Positions 1 through 5,918 of a DNA stretch of 9,879 nt are shown here, in pieces. The stretch is taken from assembly GCA_021325255.1 (NCBI GenBank), contig JAJPHP010000053.1, positions 1 through 9,879 on the forward strand. Direction: 5' to 3'. Every line of letters starts with the position of its first letter. Positions within the stretch are counted from its first letter, which is position 1. The notes below the pieces were generated by a model. That model was not told the DNA's origin. It saw nothing but the letters and a program-made list of their open reading frames with translations, and searched no databases. The DNA is from Nitrososphaerota archaeon. Its GTDB lineage: Archaea > Thermoproteota > Nitrososphaeria > Nitrososphaerales > CADDZS01. A program made the position numbers and the translations under genes.

Positions 1-97
1 CTCTTGCATAAACAAACTCCCTTGCCTTCCTTACGAATTCGCCGTATTCCTTCTTCTTTCCCTTTTCGTAATCTGACCATTCTCCTTTTGCGACCAT
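1..97 (-). CDS. Partial hypothetical protein (N-terminal end only)
   Basis: On the minus strand an open frame starts at ATG 97-95 and runs off the left edge without a stop. The visible 32 residues (starting MVAKGEWSDYEKGKKKEYGE) are rich in Lys, Glu and Tyr and look like a charged helical start of a real protein. An alternative in-frame ATG lies at 112-110, and a stop at 121-119 closes the frame upstream. I do not recognise the family. The gene would be divergent from the Argonaute gene that begins just to the right. This leaves no room on the left for an adjacent same-strand APAZ partner of that Argonaute. Only about 97 bases are visible, so the call rests on composition and an open frame. 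Confidence 0.4.
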   Translation of the reverse strand, partial: MVAKGEWSDYEKGKKKEYGEFVRKAREFVYAR

Positions 98-110
98 GAG
101 GCTTGAGTGC

Positions 111-1576
111 ATGCAATCTCAAGATGAGCAGGTGGGTCAAATAGCGTTGATGAGATGCCTAACAACTATTGTGCCAAAGCCGGAAAAACCAACACAATTA
201 CTTGAAAAAAGTTGCTGGACTAGTCTCAAGCAGGACGAGTCGTATCAATGACCGCTCGATCAGGAGTTCCATCGATCAGATATTTACTAGCCAGACATTC
301 CCCGGATTTACCAAGGTTTTCAATGCAAAACTGGTAGTCGCTGACGATTACAACGAACGAGTAAACACCGGAGAGGCCGAATCTTTACTCGAGCTCACAA
401 ACCCAAATCTTCGAATAAAGAGAGCTGCAGATCTCTATGCCTCTAAGGTAGAAAACATCTGCCGACGCGTGACAGTTCCTGACCTTATCATCTGTCATGA
501 GTCCGACGACATAGAAAGAAAATGCGGACTAGGAGTCGCTGCACAAAAACGGGAGCAAGGCCCTCTTAGAAAGGAGGAGCGAGAGCTTGCCGCGAAGATT
601 CGAAACGACATTGCGACCTATGATATCCTTGCTCCTCTAGATGAAGACACCCAGAGTCTCCTAGACATGTCAGTAAATCAGGACTTCAGAAAGAACCTCA
701 AAGCGAAATGTCTCCAGTTTGACACACCTACTCAGATATTGACACAGAGCGCGCTGGATGCGATGGAAAGAACTGAGGTCTCCGAAGGTCGGTCTAGACG
801 TCAAGACGCTGCTTCAGTTGCTTGGAATTTGTGTGTGGCATTATATTACAAAGCGAATCACTTACCTTGGCGCGTCGGAAATCTTCGAAAAGACACATGC
901 TACGTTGGAATCTCATCAAACTACTAGCGAACGCAGCATGTTCGCTTCACTCGCTCAAGTTTTCACTGACACGGGAGAAGGGATGATCGTCCGAGGAGAT
1001 AGCTTCAAGTGGGACGTGAAAATTCAGGGTTCGCCGCATCTTTCTGAGGAATCAGCTAATAGTCTATTGTTTCGCGCTATAGATGTCTACAAGAAACACC
1101 ACAATAATCAACCACCAAATCGCGTCGTCATCCATAAGAGTTCTAGGTTCTCTGACGAAGAAAGGAATGGGTTTAGAATTGCCTGTCAAGATGTACCCAA
1201 TCATGATTTCCTTTCTCTAGGTGATGGACGAGATGCACTCTTCTTCCGATACGGAGAGAAACCCATTCTGAGAGGCACGTTGGTACTTCTTGCGAGAAAT
1301 TCATCATTAATCTATACAACTGGATATGTCCCTTATCTGCGGCAATACAAAGGGCCAAGAATTCCTCGACCTCTGGAAATCTCACAACATTTTGGGGACT
1401 CTACAAAGGAGGAGCTCGCCAGAGAACTGATAGCGCTGACAAGGCTAAACTGGAACACTGCAGACTATTCTTGTTCCATGCCAATAACACTTGAGTTCGC
1501 TCACAGGGTGGGAGCAATCTTGGGCAAGGTTCCTGCCGGTGCAAAAGTCCAAGAACAATACAGATACTATATGTAG
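111..1576 (+). pseudogene. Short prokaryotic Argonaute (MID-PIWI), interrupted by two +1 frameshifts
   Basis: Three frames join into one short pAgo. Frame 3 (ATG 111; alternative ATG 96) gives an N-terminal stretch ending PEKPTQLLE. The A6 run at 205-210 shifts it to frame 1, which carries FPGF (298-309), the MID segment PDLIICHESDD, the LKAK and PTQ motifs typical of short-pAgo MID domains, then QDAASVAWN, YYKANHLPWR and CYVGIS. Frame 1 stops at TAG 925. Skipping one base there moves to frame 2, with LAQVFTDTGEGMIVRG, RVVIHKSSRF, TGYVP, ALTRLNWN, and the C-terminal end YRYYM. Joined length is about 487 aa, normal for short pAgos. GIS replaces the GID carrying the first catalytic Asp of slicing Argonautes, so cleavage activity is not expected, as in other short pAgos. 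Short pAgos usually act with an APAZ effector (SIR2, TIR or nuclease); none is adjacent. Family call strong; N-terminal start and functional state uncertain. Confidence 0.85.
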
Positions 1577-1598
1577 ATAAGAGCGCGAGACTCTGAGA

Positions 1599-1883
1599 TC
1601 ACCCAAAATGATCCTTACAAAACCGCGGAGTACCTCTGTCTAGCGAGCTTATTTGCATAGTGAAACCAGCCCGTAATGATCTATAGCCCCAACATTTGAA
1701 ATCTCGGCTAGTGGGCAGGTACCTAGATCTGAGGTCGAAGTAATCCTCAGGGGTTAGGTCGAAGTAAGAAATCTTCGCAACGTCTAATTCACCCATCAAG
1801 TAGTCGAAGGCTTGCCTTTTGCTCATCCTTGTAACCACAAATGTGCCTTCGCATCGGTTGCAGTAAGCCCTCCCTGTTCCCAT
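1599..1883 (-). CDS. Small putative zinc-binding protein, 94 aa
   Basis: A minus-strand ORF runs from ATG 1883 to TGA 1599, convergent with the Argonaute and ending 22 nt from its stop. The protein has a CxxC pair near the N-terminus (YCNRC, C8 and C11), a single Cys near residue 64, and CKDH near the C-terminus (C89, H92), which together could form one zinc site. The middle is acidic and aromatic (repeated YFDL). I do not recognise the family. No clear ribosome binding site or TATA box is visible upstream. Its 5' end lies 10 nt from the first codon of the broken helicase fragment, which starts on the opposite strand at 1894, so it sits at an apparent junction. Composition looks coding, but a chance ORF cannot be excluded. 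Confidence 0.5.
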   Translation of the reverse strand: MGTGRAYCNRCEGTFVVTRMSKRQAFDYLMGELDVAKISYFDLTPEDYFDLRSRYLPTSRDFKCWGYRSLRAGFTMQISSLDRGTPRFCKDHFG

Positions 1884-1893
1884 ATTAGGATGA

Positions 1894-2439
1894 TCGCTTG
1901 AGGAAAGCCACTACAAGGAATTTCTTTCCAGTTGCCTTCCTAAGATTGAGGGCACTTATCACCACATCGAAGATATTGGAGTTGCGCTGACCGAGAGAAT
2001 CGAAGATGGCAGTCCTGAAATTGAACAGTTCGAAAGGGAGTATTTCAGACACCAGCCCGCTCTCATGGCTGTAAAACAGGCAATAGGAAGAGCAGTCAGA
2101 TACCCAGAAGATCGAGCAAAAATAGTGCTGGCTGATGATAGATTCAACAACCCGAGATGGCAGTTGGATTTAATGGAAGACGAACATGTATCAATCAAGT
2201 GAAGCACAATTGGAGAGCTAAAGTCTGAGGTAAGGCAAGACATTTGTATTGTGATGCGTGAAAGACAGACTAAGAGTCGTTCGGAAGACTAGAACGAACG
2301 ACTTTGGCAGTTGCTTGATGAAGCTGACAAGCGATTACGAACGAGCGTGCAACACTATGACAGAGCAATGAAAATGCGAAAGCACCAAAATTCAGCTCTT
2401 TGGAACTCACCCAAAAGAAGGACACCGATCACTACATGA
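1894..2439 (+). pseudogene. Remnant of a DinG/XPD-type superfamily 2 helicase, C-terminal end
   Basis: Plus frame 1 reads a helicase C-terminal domain with no start codon and a TGA (1891) directly in front. The diagnostic block is motif VI, QAIGRAVR (2077-2100), followed by YPEDRAKIVLADDRF, the typical QxxGRxxR ... D-R ... LxDxRF pattern of Rad3/XPD/DinG helicases. That translation ends at TGA 2200-2202. The same frame then continues with coding-like text through TAG 2290 to TGA 2437, so the gene tail may also be eroded. The ATPase motifs I-V that should precede motif VI are absent; upstream is an unrelated minus-strand ORF. It is therefore a 5'-truncated, stop-interrupted remnant and cannot be an active helicase. 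DinG-like helicases are known neighbours of some PIWI-family loci (PIWI-RE), but this Argonaute is not of that type, so any link is conjecture. Confidence 0.75.
2275..2303. repeat. Perfect 9-bp inverted repeat, 11-nt loop
   Basis: AGTCGTTCG at 2275-2283 is followed by 11 nt and its exact complement CGAACGACT at 2295-2303. A further G-U and A-T pair could extend the stem in RNA. It spans the TAG at 2290 inside the eroded helicase tail. No T-run follows, so a terminator role is unsupported. Confidence 0.5.
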
Positions 2440-2494
2440 TGAGGAAACTTTAGCATAGTGACTCCATAAATCGTCTGGAGTCTCCGTGCTCTAA

Positions 2495-2668
2495 TCAAGG
2501 ATTCTCTTTGATTCGGAGGATACTCTGCCTGCATGCCTCCACTACGAACTCGGCCCTGCTACGATAGCCCAGCTTCTTCTGCTTGATCAGCTTGTCTATT
2601 TCCTTCATGAGCTCCTCCGGGACCTTGACATTAGAATACCGCTTGGGCTGCTGGCCGCCTTCGGACAA
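2495..2668 (-). CDS. Ribbon-helix-helix (CopG/Arc-like) DNA-binding protein
   Basis: The last ~50 residues form a classic ribbon-helix-helix fold: a beta strand (KRYSNVKVP), helix A (PEELMKEIDKLIKQ), a GYRSR turn and helix B (SRAEFVVEACRQSILRIKE). Such proteins dimerise and bind palindromic operators, often repressing their own promoter. I favour the TTG at 2668, giving a compact 57-aa protein. An A/T-rich box at 2701-2712 is then at the right distance for an archaeal promoter, and a cluster of palindromes (2671-2699) lies between them as a possible operator. The same frame is open further upstream to ATG 2725, ATG 2740 and GTG 2758, which would add a low-complexity SESSESS-type extension and overlap the divergent gene. 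Fold confidence is high, start confidence modest. It has no toxin-like partner, so an antitoxin role is not supported. Confidence 0.8.
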   Translation of the reverse strand: MSEGGQQPKRYSNVKVPEELMKEIDKLIKQKKLGYRSRAEFVVEACRQSILRIKENP

Positions 2669-2670
2669 GT

Positions 2671-2699
2671 GAGAGCTCTCGGAACTTTCCGAAACTCGG
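2671..2699. promoter_or_regulatory. Palindrome cluster, candidate RHH operator
   Basis: Three overlapping or adjacent dyads lie within 29 bp: GAGAGCTCTC (2671-2680, perfect), TCGGAA-ct-TTCCGA (2679-2692, perfect half-sites) and CCGA-aac-TCGG (2689-2699). They sit just upstream of the favoured RHH start and next to the A/T-rich box at 2701-2712. RHH dimers bind short dyads, so autoregulation is a reasonable inference. If the RHH protein starts further upstream, these bases are coding instead. Confidence 0.4.
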
Positions 2700-2700
2700 T

Positions 2701-2712
2701 AAACTTTATGAA
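2701..2712. promoter_or_regulatory. Candidate TATA-like element of the divergent RHH / zinc-ribbon promoters
   Basis: AAACTTTATGAA reads as an A/T-rich, TATA-like element on either strand. On the plus strand it is about 30 nt before ATG 2739, the spacing of a near-leaderless archaeal transcript. On the minus strand it would set a start near 2680, about 12 nt before TTG 2668. A second A/T-rich stretch (2723-2737, CATATATGGATTATA) is too close to ATG 2739 to serve it, but might serve an internal start. Confidence 0.35.
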
Positions 2713-2738
2713 GGCAATGGCTCATATATGGATTATAC

Positions 2739-3143
2739 ATGGATTCAAGACAACGCACGCTGAGGCGAAAACCACCAAAATCCAGCAGCGTAGGTCGTAA
2801 GAAGAGGAGAAGTCCGATCCGTGCGAGAGTGCCGGTACAAGAAGCGAAAAAGCTTCAAGTCTGCCCTCAGTGCTTTACAAACACATGCTTGGACAAGAAA
2901 TTTGCCAGGCAATACAAGATGTTCTATCGTGGAGCGGATGAGTATCGCTGTTTCAAGTGTGGTTTAAAAACTAGACCACGTTGCGGAGAATGCGGAGAGG
3001 AAGGCGGTTTGGTTCCGCTGGAGAGGCCCAGCTCCTACAGGGGGTTTGAGTCATCCTTCATCCTGATGTGTGAGTACTGCTTCCCGGAGGGTGGCGTAAG
3101 GATACCATTGGTCATTCCCGAAGGTTGCACGTACCTTGCATGA
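2739..3143 (+). CDS. Four-CxxC zinc-ribbon protein, 134 aa, unknown function
   Basis: ATG 2739 to TGA 3143. The first ~35 residues are very basic (RKKRRSPIRAR), suggesting nucleic-acid contact or a flexible tail. Four CxxC knuckles follow: C42/C45 (CPQC), C71/C74 (CFKC), C82/C85 (CGEC) and C111/C114 (CEYC), with extra Cys at 50 and 130. This spacing would suit two zinc sites. I cannot match it to a named family. Transcription is divergent from the RHH regulator and may share its control region. It lies 32 nt before the small membrane ORF at 3176, so it could head that operon, although an A/T-rich box and a purine run between them suggest a separate start. A GTG at 2829 is an alternative shorter start that would drop most of the basic tail. 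Confidence 0.7.
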   Translation: MDSRQRTLRRKPPKSSSVGRKKRRSPIRARVPVQEAKKLQVCPQCFTNTCLDKKFARQYKMFYRGADEYRCFKCGLKTRPRCGECGEEGGLVPLERPSSYRGFESSFILMCEYCFPEGGVRIPLVIPEGCTYLA

Positions 3144-3161
3144 TCGTCGTTGGGAGGGGGG

Positions 3162-3170
3162 AATATTATT
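3162..3170 (+). promoter_or_regulatory. A/T-rich box, possible promoter for the membrane-protein cluster
   Basis: ATATTATTA follows a purine run (GGGAGGGGGG) immediately before ATG 3176. As a TATA box it would place transcription start near 3190-3195, inside the 45-aa ORF, and would serve the gene at 3320. Alternatively, the purine run acts as a distant ribosome binding site for ATG 3176. The two readings conflict, so this is tentative. Confidence 0.25.
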
Positions 3171-3175
3171 AGAGC

Positions 3176-3313
3176 ATGGCACAAGCACAATCCCTGACCG
3201 AAGGAGAACCAGCACGACTGCTGAGTATCAGTATGCTTGTCATTCAGTTTGTCTTACTGCTGCGCATCGATGTGTATGGCACTTACTGCATTGCTTTCGT
3301 GTCAGTTTGGTGA
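3176..3313 (+). CDS. Small single-helix membrane protein, 45 aa
   Basis: ATG 3176 to TGA 3311-3313. A short polar N-terminus (MAQAQSLTEGEPAR) is followed by a continuous hydrophobic stretch, about residues 15-45, with LVIQFVLLL at its core and a single Arg-Asp pair inside. It ends in aromatic and small residues and would cross the membrane once or twice. The stop is 6 nt before ATG 3320, the same tight spacing seen between the following three genes, which supports operon membership. An overlapping plus-frame reading (3136-3333) has no membrane or domain character and I treat it as a shadow. I do not recognise a family. The A/T-rich box just upstream leaves open that transcription begins inside it. 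Confidence 0.45.
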   Translation: MAQAQSLTEGEPARLLSISMLVIQFVLLLRIDVYGTYCIAFVSVW

Positions 3314-3319
3314 GAACTC

Positions 3320-3685
3320 ATGTCCGACACTGATGACATAATGAATCAAATACCGCCCCAACTACGTGACGAGCAGATAACACTTGAGAGTCTGAAGAGG
3401 GATGTGAGAAAGACGTTACCTTATGCTGTCGGCTTCTTCACTTTTGTTGGCATGTGGACTGTGGGGATCCGTGCTTCGTTCCCGATACTCCTAACAGGCT
3501 TCACCCTACTCAACATCGCATTGTTTATGGTAGTCCGCAAGCTTGGATGGGAGAAGAATAAAGACATCTTCGGGCGACTACTATTTGCACAGTTCGCCGG
3601 GTTCATGGTCTTCTACGTGACGCTATTCATCTACGCATTCTTGCTGGGGCTCCTCCTCATCGGGGCAACTTTCGGAGCGCCATGA
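3320..3685 (+). CDS. Three-helix membrane protein, 121 aa
   Basis: ATG 3320 is preceded by GGTGAG at 7-nt spacing, one of the few plausible Shine-Dalgarno sites in the window. The first ~30 residues are polar and charged (cytoplasmic by composition). Hydrophobic segments follow at about 33-50, 52-72 and 90-117, with a basic loop (VRKLGWEKNKD) between the second and third. No catalytic or metal-binding motif is visible and I do not recognise the family. It is followed after 10 nt by a second three-helix protein of similar size and layout, which could be a distant paralogue or partner subunit. The context (same strand, tight spacing, GH99-like enzyme downstream) suggests a membrane complex or accessory factor for the glycosidase. 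Confidence 0.75.
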   Translation: MSDTDDIMNQIPPQLRDEQITLESLKRDVRKTLPYAVGFFTFVGMWTVGIRASFPILLTGFTLLNIALFMVVRKLGWEKNKDIFGRLLFAQFAGFMVFYVTLFIYAFLLGLLLIGATFGAP

Positions 3686-3695
3686 CAACCTCATC

Positions 3696-4100
3696 ATGAC
3701 AAGAGAGCAAGAACAGCAAGAAGAACCGCCCTTCCTCTCCAGCGAGAAGGTTGTGAGAGAAGACGATGCTGGTATCGCCCCATTCGGACTGGCCATCGTC
3801 ATCAATTTCCTCGTTCTCATCGGCTATTTTGGAGCGTACCCTTGGACGGGCGCTCCCTTGGGAGCCATTACACCGCCCGCAGTTGTCGTGGATTCAATCT
3901 TTCTTTTTGTTTGCTTCGGAGTGCTCCCTTACTACTTCAGGAGGAAGATGTTCAAAAGTCGGAGTAGGTTGAGATACTGGCTCCCATACTACCTTGGTGC
4001 AATCATCGGAGCAGTCGGCCCCATAGTCATAGTCTTAGGAGTCGAGTGGATAATCAGCGGACTTATTGGCGGTTTCTTCGGTTGCTTTTCGGAGTGCTAG
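3696..4100 (+). CDS. Three-helix membrane protein, 134 aa
   Basis: ATG 3696 to TAG 4100. A Glu/Gln-rich acidic N-terminus (about residues 1-26) precedes hydrophobic segments near 30-48, 61-81 and 98-128. A strongly basic loop (FRRKMFKSRSRLR) between the second and third marks the cytoplasmic side by the positive-inside rule. Two Cys occur at the extreme C-terminus (GCFSEC). No family recognised. It lies 10 nt after the preceding membrane protein and 9 nt before the GH99-like gene, so all are likely read from one transcript. A shadow frame inside it (3766-3972) has no independent support. The architecture parallels that of the gene before it, but I see no clear sequence identity between them. 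Confidence 0.75.
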   Translation: MTREQEQQEEPPFLSSEKVVREDDAGIAPFGLAIVINFLVLIGYFGAYPWTGAPLGAITPPAVVVDSIFLFVCFGVLPYYFRRKMFKSRSRLRYWLPYYLGAIIGAVGPIVIVLGVEWIISGLIGGFFGCFSEC

Positions 4101-4109
4101 AGAGAGACA

Positions 4110-5564
4110 ATGGCGCAAGAACGGTCATCAGTTGCAAACTTTGAACAGACTAGCATGGGAGCACTCGGGGCAAGAGTCCTAATTGCAGAGCTCGCTGTGC
4201 TATTGGGCATTGGCATCTACTCCATTTCAAACGTGCTCGCTCCCACTCTCATCGCTTCAACAGTTGATCCGTTGACCAATCTGCTAATCATCGGCGGGCT
4301 GGTGGGGACAGCGGTCGTTGTGTCGATTGCCAACTTTGTCTTCGAACTGATATACTACCGTGGGCACACCAAGGCGAGGAGGACTAGGGTGTGGATCCTC
4401 GCACTGGTCGCTATCGCTGGAGCGATTGGGATCACGTTCATCTGGTGGCTGGCCATTCTCTTTGTAGGGATCATGGGCTTGCCTGCCTGGGTGCTGAGCG
4501 AGAGAAACCTCTTCTTGTCGTTGAGGACCAGACGACGAGCCAAGATTTTTGTTGCCATCGGGATTATCGGGCTTGGGCTCTTAGGCAGTTCAGCCATCGC
4601 CTTCTACGTGAACGCTGATACCTACCTGACGACAAGTTACGTTCCTGTAGGTGCGGTGCTCTATCTGTGGTATTCTGCCCGTCCCAATGCAGTCGCAGGA
4701 TGGAACTCGACATCCTCGCCCGGGGGAGGAGCGACTGTCGATGTTCCAAGTACTGGGTACTATACATCAGACAACACGAGCACCTTCGCAACCCAGATCA
4801 GGGAGATGCAGAGCGCAGGGATCAGCTTCGCAGTTGTCTCGTGGTGGGGATGGGGCGGAGGAACGGAGAACGATGCCATCAACCAAGCAACCTTCGACCT
4901 CTTCAATTACCTCAGAGCCACTCATTCAACGTTCAAGGTGGCACTCATGGTCGATGCGTACACAGATGCTCCCAACTACAAGGCTATCTATACCTACATC
5001 TACGACCAGTTCGCAGGACCTTACTCGCAGTGGTACTTCAACTGGCAGGGCAAGCCGCTCCTCCTCTTCTTCAACCCGCTCTATCCATCCTACGACAATT
5101 CCTCCTTCACAGTTAGGACAATCGGAAACAGACCAAACCCGGTGGAGTGGATATTCTGGGATGCACCGTCGAATTTCTTTGTCGGTCAAGCTGGTTCCGG
5201 AGTCAACCACAACGACGATCTAGGCACACCAGTTGTTGCAAACTCGCCACTTGCGGTTGACCCGTTTGGGGTCAACGACGGCGAGGTCACTATAGTCCCA
5301 CGCATCGACAGTTACTTCAACTACAAGGAGAATTATCAGGGAGGCTACATGCGATTTGACCCCTCGCTAGGCATGGGCCTCTATCAGGAGGAGTGGAAGA
5401 GTGCTAGAGCCCAGCATGCAAAGCTCGTCATCATCTACTCCTGGAACGAGTATCACGAGAGGACGGAGATAGAACCGCACACGGATTACACTGCAAAGAA
5501 CCTAAGTTCCGATTACCTCCTGAACATCACTGCCACGTATGCTTCGGAGCTTCCGGGACACTAG
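4110..5564 (+). CDS. Membrane-anchored GH99-like glycoside hydrolase, 484 aa
   Basis: The N-terminal ~170 residues hold about five membrane helices (near 20-42, 56-82, 93-113, 114-132, 146-166). Basic loops after the second (YRGHTKARRTR) and fourth (SLRTRRRAK) place the C-terminal domain outside the cell. Residues ~175-484 resemble the GH99 endo-alpha-mannosidase / WbsX-like barrel: VLYLWYS at the first strand, TFATQIREMQSAGISFAVVS, then WWGWGGG (235-241), KVALMVDAY, GKPLLLFFNPLYPSY, and near the end YSWNEYHERTEIEP. In characterised GH99 enzymes the two catalytic Glu sit in an N-E-W-H-E motif; here E447 and E450 in NEYHE match, so activity is plausible. Likely substrates are mannose-containing or similar surface glycans, but specificity cannot be read. 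The frame is intact over 1.45 kb. Fusion to a multi-helix membrane domain is unusual, since GH99 proteins are normally soluble or single-anchor. Last gene of the 3176-5564 cluster. Confidence 0.8.
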   Translation: MAQERSSVANFEQTSMGALGARVLIAELAVLLGIGIYSISNVLAPTLIASTVDPLTNLLIIGGLVGTAVVVSIANFVFELIYYRGHTKARRTRVWILALVAIAGAIGITFIWWLAILFVGIMGLPAWVLSERNLFLSLRTRRRAKIFVAIGIIGLGLLGSSAIAFYVNADTYLTTSYVPVGAVLYLWYSARPNAVAGWNSTSSPGGGATVDVPSTGYYTSDNTSTFATQIREMQSAGISFAVVSWWGWGGGTENDAINQATFDLFNYLRATHSTFKVALMVDAYTDAPNYKAIYTYIYDQFAGPYSQWYFNWQGKPLLLFFNPLYPSYDNSSFTVRTIGNRPNPVEWIFWDAPSNFFVGQAGSGVNHNDDLGTPVVANSPLAVDPFGVNDGEVTIVPRIDSYFNYKENYQGGYMRFDPSLGMGLYQEEWKSARAQHAKLVIIYSWNEYHERTEIEPHTDYTAKNLSSDYLLNITATYASELPGH

Positions 5565-5576
5565 AGGAGAGGTCGA

Positions 5577-5627
5577 AGGTCTAGACCTGGAGGGAGTAAG
5601 ATTTCGACCCGAAAGACGAGTTCGTCT
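5577..5627 (+). terminator. Dyad-rich 3' region after the GH99-like gene
   Basis: Just after the stop at 5564 are a perfect 12-bp palindrome AGGTCTAGACCT (5577-5588) and a hairpin AGACG-agtt-CGTCT (5614-5627, with outer AGACG 5614-5618 and CGTCT 5623-5627). No strong T-run follows, so an archaeal U-tract terminator is not shown. The position at the operon end makes a role in 3' end formation possible. Confidence 0.25.
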
Positions 5628-5651
5628 GAAACTAAGGTCATAAGACGACGC

Positions 5652-5673
5652 TAAATTTCGAAGCAGGCAATAA
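5652..5673. repeat. 22-bp direct repeat, copy 1
   Basis: Bases 5652-5673 begin TAAATTTCGAAGCAGG and end CAATAA. They are identical to 5897-5918. The core contains the palindrome TTCGAA. The two copies are 245 bp apart in the same orientation and flank a possible 39-aa ORF. It could be a protein-binding site, a duplicated promoter element, or a short target or attachment duplication. Confidence 0.8.
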
Positions 5674-5734
5674 CTTGGTTTTGTTCCCAGCCTCTCCCTC
5701 CCCCTCAAAATCGGCGCTTGCTGTTCTGTGATAC

Positions 5735-5854
5735 ATGAATCGCACCCTCAGTTCGAACTATGAACCAGTGCCGTATCTTGGCAACTGGAGAGGCAGAGAT
5801 TACTGGCGTTCACCGGGGCTGGATCAAGCAAGAATTCGTGCTCCTTTTGAGTAA
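5735..5854 (+). CDS. Possible small ORF, 39 aa
   Basis: ATG 5735 to TAA 5852-5854 encodes a 39-residue peptide rich in aromatic and Arg residues (YEPVPYLGNWRGRDYWRSPG is the central part). The composition looks more protein-like than random for this otherwise empty 450-bp stretch. It lies between the two copies of the 22-bp repeat. If the A/T part of copy 1 were a TATA box, transcription would start near 5680, leaving a ~55-nt leader. There is no ribosome binding site and no recognised family. An alternative is a fragment of a lost gene. Confidence 0.3.
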   Translation: MNRTLSSNYEPVPYLGNWRGRDYWRSPGLDQARIRAPFE

Positions 5855-5896
5855 CTAGAGTGACAAAGCCTCGATTTCAGAGGGGTAAAACTAAAT

Positions 5897-5918
5897 TAAA
5901 TTTCGAAGCAGGCAATAA
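5897..5918. repeat. 22-bp direct repeat, copy 2
   Basis: Identical to 5652-5673. Around it the sequence is more A/T-rich (CTAAATTAAATTT), giving a stronger TATA-like look than copy 1. The next ATG (5929) opens only a six-codon frame, so no obvious gene starts from it. Between 5919 and 6075 I see no convincing plus-strand gene; the plus ORF at 6019-6264 overlaps a better minus-strand one. Confidence 0.8.

Noticed and set aside
95..113. Divergent ATGs sharing the same CATG (also at 2738-2741)
   Set aside because: CATG is self-complementary, so any such site gives an ATG on both strands. No meaning is attached to it.
758..925. N-terminal part of the plus-strand ORF 758-1576
   Set aside because: Before about 928 this frame reads nonsense, while frame 1 carries conserved MID-PIWI text. 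The ATG at 758 is not the gene's start.
1599..1883. The CxxC protein as the Argonaute's missing APAZ partner
   Set aside because: At 94 aa and on the opposite strand it is too small and wrongly placed. No APAZ, SIR2 or TIR motif is visible.
1959..2243. Minus-strand 94-aa ORF
   Set aside because: It is antisense to the helicase motif VI block, and its Ser/Leu-rich translation has no domain character.
2495..3143. RHH and zinc-ribbon genes as a toxin-antitoxin pair
   Set aside because: The genes are divergent rather than in one operon, and the zinc-ribbon protein has no toxin fold or nuclease motif.
3136..3333. Plus-strand 65-aa ORF
   Set aside because: It overlaps the 45-aa membrane ORF in another frame and runs into the next gene. 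His/Arg-rich with no motif.
4651..5223. Long alternative-frame ORFs inside the GH99-like gene (4651-5223, 4667-5116, 4926-5210)
   Set aside because: They lie entirely within an intact gene with clear motifs, and show the Ser/Arg bias of shadow frames.
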